Origin: an uncultured Collinsella sp.
GTDB taxonomy: Bacteria; Actinomycetota; Coriobacteriia; Coriobacteriales; Coriobacteriaceae
Assembly (NCBI GenBank): GCA_900542275.1
Contig: UQMW01000007.1
Coordinates: 1 to 64,000 of the forward strand
Direction: 5' to 3'
Length of the DNA stretch: 64,000 nt
Both the position numbers and the translations under genes were made by a program. The notes under the pieces are model-generated. The model ran no database searches. It was not told where the DNA came from and was given only the letters and a program-made list of their open reading frames with translations. Of this stretch, positions 35,952 to 45,227 are shown in pieces. Within the stretch, counting starts at the first letter, position 1. Each line of letters begins with the position of its first letter.

Positions 35952-36003
35952 CCGTACCGCGGAGAATCGAACTCTATGCAGGGCGCGGGCGTAAAGAAAA
36001 CGC
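35952..36003. repeat. 52-bp direct repeat containing an inverted tmRNA T-arm fragment, copy 2
   Basis: Second copy, differing at about three positions. It runs directly into the 62-bp tandem repeats. The interval 35868-35951 between the copies shows no gene. Confidence 0.8.
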
Positions 36004-36005
36004 CT

Positions 36006-36230
36006 CAGTGACGCAGAGTGGGACGCGTTTTCCCAATGACTGCCCAGGCGGAAACCGCATCCCGGAATCTAAGCTCGGAATGGGATACATTTTCCGGATG
36101 ACGCCTCAAGTGGAAGCTGCGACCCGGAATCGAGCCGTAGAGTGGGACATGCTTTCCCCATGGCAACCCAGGCGGAAAGCGCATCCCGGAATCGCCCCTC
36201 AGAACGGGACGTGCTTTCCGCCAGCCGCCC
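36006..36230. repeat. 62-bp tandem repeats, about 3.6 units
   Basis: Units start at about 36006, 36070, 36132 and 36194; each contains GGGAxxxxxTTTCC, a spacer, GGAAAxCGCATCCCGGAATC. The two halves of each unit are roughly complementary, so every unit can fold as a hairpin. The last unit is partial. No open frame with a start spans them. They end about 80 bases before the patatin-like gene. Confidence 0.75.
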
Positions 36231-36308
36231 CCTCAACTCCAAAACCCATGCGCCCTCCATCCCAAAACTGGGTAGAAGAAAGTCAAAACGCAATCGCAGG
36301 AGGTCAAT

Positions 36309-37187
36309 ATGACTGCAGAAGATAAGGCAAAGAACGCCGGCAAGGTCGCGCTCGTCTTGGAGGGTGGCAGTTTTCGTGGGCAGTTTACCGCCGGCGTGCT
36401 CGACGTTCTCATGGAGGCCGGTGTCGAAATTCCGGCGGTATATGGCGTATCGGCCGGTGCGCTCAACGGCGTCAACTACAAGTCACACCAGATCGGTCGC
36501 GTCAATCGCATCAACCTGACCTTCTGCAATGACAACCGCTACATGGGTGCCGCATCCTTCGCATCCACGGGCTCCATCGTGGGTTACGACTTTATCTTCA
36601 ACGATATCCAGGACCGCCTGGATCCCTTTGACAACGAGGCGTTCGACGCGAGCCCCATCGAGATGTACGCCGTCGCGACGGACATGCTCTTTGGAACCGC
36701 TGCCTACCTGCCGGTCAAAAGCGCCGTGCTCGATCTCGACGCTGTGCGCGCATCGACCTCGCTGCCGCTGGTGACGCCGCCGGTCGAGATTGACGGGCAC
36801 AAATACGTCGACGGCGGCGTGGCCGATTCGGTCCCCATCGAGCACGTGCTGGAGGAGGCAGGCTTCGACCGTGCGGTCGTCATCGTCACGCAGGACCGTT
36901 CGTATGAGAAAAAGCCCTACGAGTTTTTGCCGGCCGCGCGTGCGCGTTATGCCGACTACCCCTATCTGCTCGAGGCTATCGAGACGCGCCACGACCGTTA
37001 CAACATACAGCGCATGCACCTGTGGAAGTATGAGCGCGAGGGCCGTGCGTTGGTCGTCGCTCCGCAAAAGCCGGTCGAGGTCGGCCATGTCGAGCACGAT
37101 CCGGCAAAGCTTTTGGACCTGTATATCCAGGGCCGTCAGGAGGCAAAGCGCCTGCTCGCGGAAATCCAAGAGTTCGTTGAGCGCTAA
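36309..37187 (+). CDS. patatin-like phospholipase family protein
   Basis: 292 residues. Patatin-fold hydrolase: oxyanion loop LEGGSFRGQFTAG (about 16-28), nucleophile Ser in GVSAG (about 45-49) and the catalytic Asp in DGG (about 163-165), forming a Ser-Asp dyad. The C-terminal part (YLLEAIETRHDRYN...) matches bacterial YjjU/RssA-like members that hydrolyse lipid acyl esters; the physiological substrate is unknown. No signal peptide, so cytoplasmic or membrane-peripheral. ATG at 36309 has AGGAGGTCAAT. The gene stands alone between the repeat region and rplM. Confidence 0.9.
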   Translation: MTAEDKAKNAGKVALVLEGGSFRGQFTAGVLDVLMEAGVEIPAVYGVSAGALNGVNYKSHQIGRVNRINLTFCNDNRYMGAASFASTGSIVGYDFIFNDIQDRLDPFDNEAFDASPIEMYAVATDMLFGTAAYLPVKSAVLDLDAVRASTSLPLVTPPVEIDGHKYVDGGVADSVPIEHVLEEAGFDRAVVIVTQDRSYEKKPYEFLPAARARYADYPYLLEAIETRHDRYNIQRMHLWKYEREGRALVVAPQKPVEVGHVEHDPAKLLDLYIQGRQEAKRLLAEIQEFVER

Positions 37188-37286
37188 CGGCGGCGAACTC
37201 TCAGAAAATGGCAACAGCTAAAGAGCTGCAAAATCACGGCTCGTGGATGACATGTGCAGAAACTCTGGTCGGAGCCAAAATACCTG

Positions 37287-37314
37287 TTGACTCGTACGGC
37301 GAGCGGGGTAATAT
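37287..37314 (+). promoter_or_regulatory. sigma-70-type promoter of rplM-rpsI
   Basis: TTGACT (37287-37292), 16-base spacer, TAATAT (37309-37314). Transcription would begin near 37321, giving a leader of about 60 bases before the GTG start. Confidence 0.75.
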
Positions 37315-37380
37315 GGACGGGTTACTTGCAGAGCCCCGTGAATCTCTGTAACAACACGTACTGTACATGGAGGAGTCTAA

Positions 37381-37824
37381 GTGATTTCGAAATCGACTCA
37401 CTACGCCAAGCAGGGCGAGGTCCAGCGCAACTGGGTTCTCGTCGACGCCGATGGTGCTGTCCTGGGCCGTCTTGCCACCCAGATCGCAATGATCCTGCGC
37501 GGTAAGAATAAGCCCCAGTTCACGCCCAACAGCGACTGCGGCGACTTCGTTGTCGTCATCAACGCCGATAAGGTCCAGCTTACCGGTAACAAGGCCGACA
37601 CGAAGACCTATTATCGCCACAGCGGCTACAACGGCGGCCTCAAGGCTGAGAGCTTCCGCCAGGCTATGGAGAAGCACCCGGAGAAGGTCATCGAGCGCGC
37701 CGTTCGCGGCATGCTGCCCAAGACCACCCTCGGCCGTGCCCAGATGACCAAGCTTAAGGTCTACGCTGGTGCCGAGCATCCGCATGCTGCCCAGAACCCC
37801 ACGAAGATTGAGCTGGAGGCTTAA
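37381..37824 (+). CDS. rplM: 50S ribosomal protein L13
   Basis: 147 residues, normal length. Family features: [91 protein letters not shown]. It starts with GTG after CATGGAGGAG and is separated from rpsI by two bases, the conserved L13-S9 operon. Confidence 0.98.
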   Translation: MISKSTHYAKQGEVQRNWVLVDADGAVLGRLATQIAMILRGKNKPQFTPNSDCGDFVVVINADKVQLTGNKADTKTYYRHSGYNGGLKAESFRQAMEKHPEKVIERAVRGMLPKTTLGRAQMTKLKVYAGAEHPHAAQNPTKIELEA

Positions 37825-37826
37825 AG

Positions 37827-38222
<396 letters not shown>

Positions 38223-38252
38223 GGTTTTATCTCCTTTCGAGATACAATGTAC

Positions 38253-38296
38253 AAGCGGGGCCTGCCGATTCCTCGGCGGGTCCCGCTTTTCTTTTT
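38253..38296 (+). terminator. intrinsic terminator after rpsI
   Basis: AAGCGGGGCCTGCCGA and the partially complementary TCGGCGGGTCCCGCTT, followed by TTCTTTTT. Confidence 0.9.
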
Positions 38297-38345
38297 CGAC
38301 TAGGGTGGGCGGTTGCATATCGCCTGCTAGGGAAGGAGCACTCCT

Positions 38346-39683
38346 ATGCCCCAGAACATCTTCGGTACCGATGGTGTCCGTGGCGTCGCCAACGCCGATC
38401 TTTCGTGCGACCTCGCGTTTCGCCTGGGCCGCGCGGCGACCAAGTTTCTTGGTCCGGACATTTGCATCGGCCGTGACACGCGCCTTTCGGGCACCATGCT
38501 CGAGAGCGCTCTGACCGCCGGCATTATGGCCGAGGGCGGCCGTCCGCACTGCTGCGGCGTCATCCCCACGCCTGCCGTGGCACTGCTCACCGTTCAGAAC
38601 GAGCTCGACGGCGGCATCGTCATCTCTGCTTCGCACAATCCGCCGGAGTTCAACGGCATCAAGTTCTTTAGCCGCAAGGGCATGAAGCTTCCTGATGCTG
38701 TCGAGGAAGAGATCAGCGCCTGGGTCATGTCCGAGGAAGCCATGGCTGCCGACACGCTGCCGACCGGCGCCGGCGTGGGCCACATCATCAAGATGAAGGA
38801 CGCCCGCAAGGCATATGTCGACCACGCCATCGATACGCTTGATGGCCTGAGGCTCGACGGCCTGGTCGTTGCCGTCGACTGCGGCCATGGCGCTTCTTGC
38901 CAGACTACGCCCGCCGCGCTGCAGCGCCTGGGCGCCACGGTCCATGCCATCAACACCGATTACTGCGGCACCGACATCAATGTCGAATGTGGCTCTACGC
39001 ACCTCGAGCCCCTGCGCGAGCTCGTGCTGCGCACCCATGCCGATATCGGTCTGGCCCACGACGGCGACGCCGACCGCGTACTGTTCGTGGACAGCGAGGG
39101 CAATGAGATCGATGGTGACTACATCCTGGCTATCTGCGGTTCTGACCTCGCCGCTCGCGGCAAGCTCGCCAACTCCGAGATCGTCTCGACCGTCATGTGC
39201 AACCTTGGCTTCTCCATCGCTATGACGGAGCAGGGCTTCGAGATGGTTCAGACTGCCGTGGGCGACCGCTACGTTCTGGAGCGCATGCTCGCGGACGGCG
39301 CCGTCATCGGCGGCGAACAGTCCGGCCACATCATCTTCCTGGAGCACAACACCACCGGTGACGGCCTGGTGACGGCTCTGCAGCTGCTGGCCGTGCTCAA
39401 GCGCACCGGTCGTACCCTCACCGATCTTGCCGGCATCATGAAGAAGTACCCGCAGGTACTCGTTAACGTGCATTCCGACAACAAGGCTGGTCTGGACGAT
39501 TGCCAGCCCATCTGGGATGCCGTCGCTGCTGCCGAGAAGGAGCTTGACGGCCGCGGCCGCATTCTGGTGCGCCCGAGCGGTACCGAGCCGCTGGTCCGTG
39601 TTATGGCCGAGGCGGAGACGCACGAGCTCACTCAGCGTGTTGTCGACGACATCGTCGAGGTTGTCAAGCGCGAACTTCCCTAA
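38346..39683 (+). CDS. glmM: phosphoglucosamine mutase
   Basis: 445 residues. Interconverts glucosamine-6-phosphate and glucosamine-1-phosphate for UDP-GlcNAc and peptidoglycan synthesis. Start FGTDGVRGVAN; phosphorylated Ser96 in SASHNPP; metal site DGDADR (about 240-245); sugar-binding GGEQSGHI; phosphate-binding RPSGTEPLVRVM near the C terminus. ATG at 38346 follows GGAAGGAGCACTCCT. It lies near nagB and crr but is probably transcribed separately from rpsI, which has its own terminator. Confidence 0.97.
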   Translation: MPQNIFGTDGVRGVANADLSCDLAFRLGRAATKFLGPDICIGRDTRLSGTMLESALTAGIMAEGGRPHCCGVIPTPAVALLTVQNELDGGIVISASHNPPEFNGIKFFSRKGMKLPDAVEEEISAWVMSEEAMAADTLPTGAGVGHIIKMKDARKAYVDHAIDTLDGLRLDGLVVAVDCGHGASCQTTPAALQRLGATVHAINTDYCGTDINVECGSTHLEPLRELVLRTHADIGLAHDGDADRVLFVDSEGNEIDGDYILAICGSDLAARGKLANSEIVSTVMCNLGFSIAMTEQGFEMVQTAVGDRYVLERMLADGAVIGGEQSGHIIFLEHNTTGDGLVTALQLLAVLKRTGRTLTDLAGIMKKYPQVLVNVHSDNKAGLDDCQPIWDAVAAAEKELDGRGRILVRPSGTEPLVRVMAEAETHELTQRVVDDIVEVVKRELP

Positions 39684-39754
39684 TGGTCAAAAACGGGTGC
39701 CAAGTGGTAAACTGTTAAGGTTATTTTGATTGATCGGTATGTCCGAGGGGGAGC

Positions 39755-40252
39755 ATGTTCACTAAAGTCCTAAGGTCTTTTGGTATGCGTGGTCGAGTCC
39801 TTACGCTGGATGCTCCCATCTCGGGCGACGTCATTCCGCTTTCCGAGGTAAACGACCAGACGTTTGCCACCGGCCTTCTGGGCCAGGGCGTGGCGATTCA
39901 GCCCACTGGAACGCGTGTGATTGCACCGGCTGATGCCAAGGTCGAGGCTATTTTTCCCACGGGACACGCCGTTGCGCTTAACACGGTCGATGGCTTGGAC
40001 GTGCTCATCCACGTTGGTTTGGACACTGTTCAGCTCGAGGGCAAGCACTTTACCGTACATGCGCAAGTGGGTGACATCGTCCATAAGGGCGATGTACTCA
40101 TTGAGTTCGATCGCGAGGCAATTGCTGCCGAGGGCTACGATGTGACGGTTCCCATCTTGGTGTGCAACTCCGTTGAGTTCTCGAGCATCAAGGGCTCCGT
40201 TGGCGTGCATGTCGAAGAGATGGACCAGCTCATCGTTGCTCGCGAGCGCTAG
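39755..40252 (+). CDS. crr: PTS glucose-type EIIA component
   Basis: 165 residues, a single EIIA-Glc domain. It accepts phosphate from HPr on His86 (DVLIHVGLDTVQLEGK) and passes it to a sugar-specific EIIB. The other conserved His is in FPTGHAV (about 71). No EIIB or EIIC is fused or adjacent, so it must serve membrane components encoded elsewhere or act in regulation. ATG at 39755 follows GAGGGGGAGC. It lies between glmM and nagB. Confidence 0.92.
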   Translation: MFTKVLRSFGMRGRVLTLDAPISGDVIPLSEVNDQTFATGLLGQGVAIQPTGTRVIAPADAKVEAIFPTGHAVALNTVDGLDVLIHVGLDTVQLEGKHFTVHAQVGDIVHKGDVLIEFDREAIAAEGYDVTVPILVCNSVEFSSIKGSVGVHVEEMDQLIVARER

Positions 40253-40523
40253 CAAGTGCACGTGGCCATTAGCCTACAATTCAAACACGTTTACGGAGGG
40301 CGCCCTTGAAAGAGGACGCCCTCCGTGGCAAGATGGGAAACGTCCGAGGCTAAACAGCTTTGGGTCACCGTGGACGGGCAGGGGCCTCGACGCGGCTAGA
40401 CACGAGACACATACATTACGCGACCTCGCCCTGGTGGCCGCACACGTTGGTTGCGGCCGACGCGGGCCGCGGGCAAGTGCTTGTAAGGGGACCTTGCCTC
40501 TCTTGTACGAGAAAGGACGCGTA
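40253..40523 (+). promoter_or_regulatory. GC-rich structured leader upstream of nagB, possible cis-regulatory RNA
   Basis: 271 bases with no credible gene. Visible stems: ACGGAGGGCG/CGCCCTCCGT (40293-40326), CGAGGC/GCCTCG (40345-40389), GGCCGCA/TGCGGCC (40435-40458) and GCAAG/CTTGC (40473-40497). TTGAAA at 40306-40311 and CAAGAT at 40329-40334 with 17-base spacing is a plausible promoter, giving a leader of about 180 nt. It does not match a class I recognise; the glmS ribozyme and T-box core sequences are absent. Confidence 0.4.
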
Positions 40524-41252
40524 ATGAAGATCATTAAAGCTAAAGACTACGAGGATATGAGCCGCAAGGCCGCCAATATCATCTCGGCGCAGGTTATCCT
40601 CAAGCCCGACTGCGTGCTGGGTCTTGCCACCGGCTCCACCCCGATCGGTGCCTACAAGCAGCTCGCTGCTTGGTACGAGAAGGGCGACGTCGACTTTGCC
40701 GAGGTCAGCACCTACAACCTGGACGAGTATCGCGGCCTTTCGCACGACGATCCCCAGAGCTATCACTACTTCATGCGCGAGAACTTCTTCGATCACATCA
40801 ACATCGACCTGAACAACACGCATGTGCCCGATGGCTCCAACCCCGACGCCGCCGCTGCCTGCTCTGAGTACGACAAGATTGTCGCCGCCGCCGGTTACCC
40901 GGATCTGCAGCTGCTCGGCATTGGCAACAACGGCCACATCGGCTTCAACGAGCCCGATGACCACTTCTCCAAGGGTACGCACTGCGTCGACCTCACCGAG
41001 AGCACCATTCAGGCCAACAGCCGCCTGTTCGACAGCATCGACGATGTTCCCCGTCAGGCCTACACCATGGGTACCCAGACCATCATGTATGCCCGCATGA
41101 TCCTGGTCGTCGCCAACGGCGAGGCCAAGGCTCAGGCCGTGCATGACATGTGCTATGGCCCGGTTACGCCCGAGTGCCCGGCTTCGATCCTGCAGCTGCA
41201 CACCAACTGCGTTGTCGTTGCCGACGAGGCCGCCCTTTCGCTCTGCGAGTAG
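40524..41252 (+). CDS. nagB: glucosamine-6-phosphate deaminase
   Basis: 242 residues, matching the shorter Firmicute-type enzymes. Converts glucosamine-6-phosphate to fructose-6-phosphate and ammonia, allowing growth on amino sugars. Motifs: LGLATGSTPIGAYKQL (phosphate loop), TYNLDEYRGL with catalytic Asp67, LLGIGNNGHIGFNEP. ATG at 40524 follows GAAAGGACGCGTA; the longer open frame upstream overlaps the structured leader and is not coding. It is monocistronic with a terminator. It opposes glmM metabolically, so control by the leader would make sense. Confidence 0.95.
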   Translation: MKIIKAKDYEDMSRKAANIISAQVILKPDCVLGLATGSTPIGAYKQLAAWYEKGDVDFAEVSTYNLDEYRGLSHDDPQSYHYFMRENFFDHINIDLNNTHVPDGSNPDAAAACSEYDKIVAAAGYPDLQLLGIGNNGHIGFNEPDDHFSKGTHCVDLTESTIQANSRLFDSIDDVPRQAYTMGTQTIMYARMILVVANGEAKAQAVHDMCYGPVTPECPASILQLHTNCVVVADEAALSLCE

Positions 41253-41284
41253 CGCGAATCCTGCAGCTCGACATAGCCTTGCCT

Positions 41285-41312
41285 AAGGCCTCCGCTTTGC
41301 GGGGGCCTTTTT
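41285..41312 (+). terminator. intrinsic terminator after nagB
   Basis: AAGGCCTCCGC, loop TTTG, then CGGGGGCCTT followed by TTT. Confidence 0.85.
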
Positions 41313-41700
41313 GCTATCCCTTTTTGCCCACTTGACCAAAAACTTGCCGCAAGCTTGACGAATGCCGGATGTCCAACAGCTTGATTCATTCTATACCAGA
41401 TTCTATGCAAAAATGCCACTAGAAGGTCGTAGACGGTAGCGGGTGCTAGGCGAGTTGAATGACATGGCTGAACCTTGTTCATCTGCGTTACACTGCCGCT
41501 TAGATGGGACAAGCTGACAAGCTCATTTACCTGCTTAAAGACCGATTAGTCGGGGGATTAATAACAATCGGCCCTCGCTGTACAAAAACTTGCCGCTTGC
41601 GTACCAAAAGACAATCTAAGATATAAGGTCGCTCTATACATAGCGCGGCTTGTATGGTCTTGCGGTTACAGTGTCTATACGGTCGAGTTGAGGAGCGGGC
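41313..41700. other. long upstream region of the STAND/BTAD regulator
   Basis: About 390 bases without a gene. The 13-mer AAAAACTTGCCGC occurs twice (41338-41350 and 41584-41596), 246 bases apart, and may be a binding site, for example for the regulator encoded downstream. The sequence around 41610-41680 is AT-richer (CTAAGATATAAGG, CTATACATAGC) and probably holds the promoter. Confidence 0.35.
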
Positions 41701-44700
41701 ATGGTAAACGATTTGGGCAGTATAGACGAGCTCGAGCTGATGCCGCTGGGCGGAGGCTATATGGTGCGACGCGAACGCTTGATGAATGAGCTTATCGCCA
41801 AGGGCCGAAAGGCCGGCATCGTGGTTCTTTATGCGCCCGACGGGTTTGGGAAGACCTCAGTGCTGCTGCAGTACACCCATGAGGTTAAATGCGACCCGAC
41901 GCGAGGTCCCGTGCGGATTATCGAGGCCGATCGCGCCATTGGGCGCGAGGTGTTTATGCAGCTCGAGGTGGTTACCGAAGAACTCAAAGACAAACCGCAC
42001 TCCCTTATCGCGATTGATAATGTGCCAAACCTCGATCAGCACGATACCGAAGACCTCATCGACAGGATTCGCGGCCTGCGCGCTATGGGGATAGGGGTCT
42101 TTATCTCCTGCCGTCCTTCAAATCGTCAGCTGATTCATGGGCTGGGCGATTCGGTTAAGATCAATGCGCAGATGCTCAAGGTGCATGCCTATGAGTATTC
42201 GGCGTGGGCATCGGCGTTTTCGATCAGCACATCGCTCGACTTTTATCAGCTCACGCAGGGCGTGCCCGAGCTCGTTTCGTCATTGCAGACGGGTCTGTAT
42301 GGCCAAGGCGACGTAGCCGGTCTGCTCGAAAACGAGATTGTCAACGTATATGGCGCGGCACTTGTCGATCTGGCTTCGCTCGACAATAATGCGCTGTTTT
42401 GCGTGGCATGTCTCATGGTTTTGATGGGCGAGGGCAATATCGCAGAACTCGAGGCTTGCGGGGTGAGGCTGTCGATGGTCGACCAGTCCTACTTTGTACG
42501 CGACTACCCGATTTTTGGCTTGGATCCCGCCGAGCGGAGTTTTACGTGTCTGGGTACGGAGGATAACGGACGCTTGCGTTTGCGTAAGTTGGTGGCCGAG
42601 GTTCGCCCCGAACTTGTTCCGAGGGCGGCCCGGATTTTGCTTAAGGCGGGCCGATGCGATGCGGCGATGGACCTGGCTGATGCCTTTTTGGACCGTGAGG
42701 CGGTCCTTGAACTTGCTGGGCAGTATGGGGTCGATCTGGCTCTGACGGGGCACGGGGCCGATATCTGCCGAGCAGCGCTGGGCACGATCGATGCTGACGA
42801 TCCGGCTCCAGAGCCAACGCCTGCCGAGGCGCTTGGCGTATATCTGGCAGCGGTCAGCGTGTCCAATACAAAGCTCGCTCGCTATATGGCATCGGTCATC
42901 GAGCGCGGGGGCGAACGGGCGGCCTGCGAAATAGACCCTGTTTCATGGAGGGTGGCCCAGACACTGACGGCTGTTTGCTATGGGGACAACGGGCTTGGGC
43001 TCCCTACGAACCTGGCCGTGCCAGAAATCGAGACATCCCATACCGCACTCGATATGTTGTCTGCGCATATCGAGGTCAAGCGCTGTCTGACAGAGCGGGG
43101 AGATGACGGCGGCGTTCTACAGCAGCTCAAAACGAGCAAGGCCTACGACTGCGAGCTCGACATCGCGGGGATTGTTATACGGGCCGATAGCATGCTGGTG
43201 GAGCTCTTTGACGGGTCGTTTGCGGGAACCGACGAGCGCGACGACGAGATGACGGTGGTGCGGGAGGCGCTCGACGTACGTGGGCTTAAGGCGATGGCTA
43301 TCTGGGTGCGCATGGTGTTGGCGGCACGGCGGCTCCTTTCCGGCTTGCCGGTAACCGACGACGCGGCGTTCAACGAGCTCGATCGTTTTGCCGTGCGCAT
43401 GCGCGACAACCAGATTCAGCTGTTTGGGCTGTTGCTAGAAGGCTGGCAGTCACTGGCAGAGGGACGGCCGGTTAATGCAAAGTTCCGTGCGGTCCAAGTG
43501 CTCAAACTTGCCGAGGAGTCGATTGCGTACATGCGCGATAACGCATTGCTGCTGGAGCGCGCAGCGTATCTGCGAAATACATCGATGGTTTCGGTGCGCG
43601 AGGAAGCGGAGTTGCTCGATATAAGCCAGACGCAGGTTGGTGGAGCGGAGGCCTGGATGGTGGCGCTGCATTTGGCCTGTGCGGGCCGAGACAGCGACCT
43701 TGCGGCCTGGATGTCCATGAATCGTGCGGGGATTCTGGAACCGTCGTATCGGCTCTTTGCGCGCCTTGCCATGCATTGTCTGGGCGAGCCGGCGGCCAGG
43801 ATACGCAAGAAGCTTCCCGTGCGCGAGCTGTCGCGGTACTCGCTACGCGACGATTTGGAAGGGGAGGGCGAGCGCCTGTTCCAGGCCGGCGAGGTTGAAG
43901 CCGTTGATACCATCGACCATATCGAGATTCGCATGTTTGGTACGTTTCGCGCCGAGCGCGACGGGTTTCCCATCACGGACAAAATGTGGCGCCGCAAGAA
44001 GGCGGCGACGCTTGCCGAGCGGCTTGCACTGGGCATGGATGCGCTCGTCGACCGCGAGACACTGGCAATGGAGCTGTGGCCCCATGCCGAGTTCAATAGC
44101 GCCCGCAACAACCTGTACTCGACGATATCGCGCTTGCGGTCGGCTTTGGGACCGACGCCGGATGGCAAGTCGTGTGTGCTCATCCAAAATGAATGCATCG
44201 GACTCAACGGCGACTACGTCAAGACCGATGTACGGCTGTTTGACCAGATAAGCCGCGAGGTTTTGGGAAATCGCACGGGTGCGCGCGGGCCCCATTTAGT
44301 TGAGCTGTGCCTTAAGATTGAGCAGCTTTATGCCGGACCGCTGTATGTTCCCAATGGCTGTAATCCCACCTACTTTTTGCGTATGCGACGCATTATGCAG
44401 TCAAAGTACATCGATTGCATGATTAAGGGAGCAAATGCCGCTCTAGAAGAAAACGATCTGCAGTCGGCGATTTGGCTGGCGGAGTCGGGGCTTCGACAGG
44501 AAACGGCGCGTGAGGATATGGTGCGCTGCGCCATGCGCGTCTACAGTGCGGCGGGGCGGCGGCGCGATATCGTCGAGCTATACAGCGGGCATATGCACCA
44601 TCTGAGGGAGCAGGTCAATGGCGTGCCCGAGCCCGAGACGCGGCGCCTATACGAGCGCTTGGTGGAGGGGCGGCTCAATCGCGTGCTGGTCGAGCGATAA
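41701..44700 (+). CDS. large STAND-type ATPase transcriptional regulator with C-terminal BTAD/SARP-like region
   Basis: 999 residues. N-terminal P-loop APDGFGKTS (about 44-52) and a Walker B-like SLIAIDNVP (about 101-109) form a MalT-like NTPase domain. The middle region (about 200-730) is helical and TPR-like. Near 745-840 a winged-helix DNA-binding domain (IEIRMFGTFRAERDGFPITDKMWRRKKAATLAERLAL) precedes a bacterial transcriptional activator domain (LPLYV-type VELCLKIEQLYAGPLYVPNG..., about 860-999). The layout is that of an AfsR/SARP-like activator with the order ATPase first. ATG at 41701 follows GAGGAGCGGGC. No obvious target operon is adjacent; it is a single gene with a long upstream region. 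Confidence 0.75.
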   Translation: MVNDLGSIDELELMPLGGGYMVRRERLMNELIAKGRKAGIVVLYAPDGFGKTSVLLQYTHEVKCDPTRGPVRIIEADRAIGREVFMQLEVVTEELKDKPHSLIAIDNVPNLDQHDTEDLIDRIRGLRAMGIGVFISCRPSNRQLIHGLGDSVKINAQMLKVHAYEYSAWASAFSISTSLDFYQLTQGVPELVSSLQTGLYGQGDVAGLLENEIVNVYGAALVDLASLDNNALFCVACLMVLMGEGNIAELEACGVRLSMVDQSYFVRDYPIFGLDPAERSFTCLGTEDNGRLRLRKLVAEVRPELVPRAARILLKAGRCDAAMDLADAFLDREAVLELAGQYGVDLALTGHGADICRAALGTIDADDPAPEPTPAEALGVYLAAVSVSNTKLARYMASVIERGGERAACEIDPVSWRVAQTLTAVCYGDNGLGLPTNLAVPEIETSHTALDMLSAHIEVKRCLTERGDDGGVLQQLKTSKAYDCELDIAGIVIRADSMLVELFDGSFAGTDERDDEMTVVREALDVRGLKAMAIWVRMVLAARRLLSGLPVTDDAAFNELDRFAVRMRDNQIQLFGLLLEGWQSLAEGRPVNAKFRAVQVLKLAEESIAYMRDNALLLERAAYLRNTSMVSVREEAELLDISQTQVGGAEAWMVALHLACAGRDSDLAAWMSMNRAGILEPSYRLFARLAMHCLGEPAARIRKKLPVRELSRYSLRDDLEGEGERLFQAGEVEAVDTIDHIEIRMFGTFRAERDGFPITDKMWRRKKAATLAERLALGMDALVDRETLAMELWPHAEFNSARNNLYSTISRLRSALGPTPDGKSCVLIQNECIGLNGDYVKTDVRLFDQISREVLGNRTGARGPHLVELCLKIEQLYAGPLYVPNGCNPTYFLRMRRIMQSKYIDCMIKGANAALEENDLQSAIWLAESGLRQETAREDMVRCAMRVYSAAGRRRDIVELYSGHMHHLREQVNGVPEPETRRLYERLVEGRLNRVLVER

Positions 44701-44733
44701 AAAACGGGCGCCCGAAGTACTTGGGCACCCGTA
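44700..44733 (-). terminator. bidirectional terminator between the regulator and yhbY
   Basis: ACGGGCGCCCGAAGTACTTGGGCACCCGT is an imperfect stem; in the minus direction it is followed by six T. Confidence 0.75.
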
Positions 44734-44769
44734 AGCTTGCTATGTGTTGGCTCGCCGGATCATTGGCTC

Positions 44770-45069
44770 TTAGACGAGCTTGATTTTCTCGATGTCCTTG
44801 CGCGAGGACTCGCGATACAGCGAGAACTTGCGGCCGATGACCTGGACGACCTCGGCGTGGCAACGCTCGGCGAGCTCTTCGGCGGCCTCGCGGGCGGAAA
44901 GACTGGAGCCATCGAGCACGGAGCACTTAACGAGCTCGTGCTTCTCCAGGTAGGCGACCGTCTGCTCGACGGTGCCCTCGTTGACATCGGACTTACCGAT
45001 GATGATGGCGGGGTTGAGGTGATGGGCCATGCTGCGAAGCTGCTTGACCTGGGCTCCTGTCAGTGCCAT
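44770..45069 (-). CDS. yhbY: YhbY family RNA-binding protein (CRM domain)
   Basis: 99 residues, typical length. A single CRM domain: LTGAQVKQLRSMAHHLNPAIIIGKSDVNEGTVEQ, ELVKCSVLDGS and VVQVIGRKFSLYRES. YhbY proteins associate with pre-50S ribosomal particles. ATG at 45069 is preceded by AGAAAGCGAGAACCC. The GxxG-type loop appears as IGRKF. Monocistronic. Confidence 0.92.
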   Translation of the reverse strand: MALTGAQVKQLRSMAHHLNPAIIIGKSDVNEGTVEQTVAYLEKHELVKCSVLDGSSLSAREAAEELAERCHAEVVQVIGRKFSLYRESSRKDIEKIKLV

Positions 45070-45227
45070 GGGTTCTCGCTTTCTATGTATGGGGCGCCCC
45101 GCGACGGGGCCTTAATCTACGTGAGCTGTCCCACGATAGCGCAGGAACGGCGCGGTGTGGGGCGCGTTTGCCCAGTTCAAAAAGAATGCGGATGCCGAGT
45201 GAGTGGGCGGTGCGGGCTGCGAACAGG

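Noticed and set aside
36006..36230. CRISPR array
   Set aside because: The repeats are imperfect and contiguous with no unique spacers, and no cas gene is nearby.
40253..40523. glmS ribozyme or T-box leader
   Set aside because: The conserved ribozyme core and the T-box sequence are not present, and the downstream gene is nagB, not glmS.
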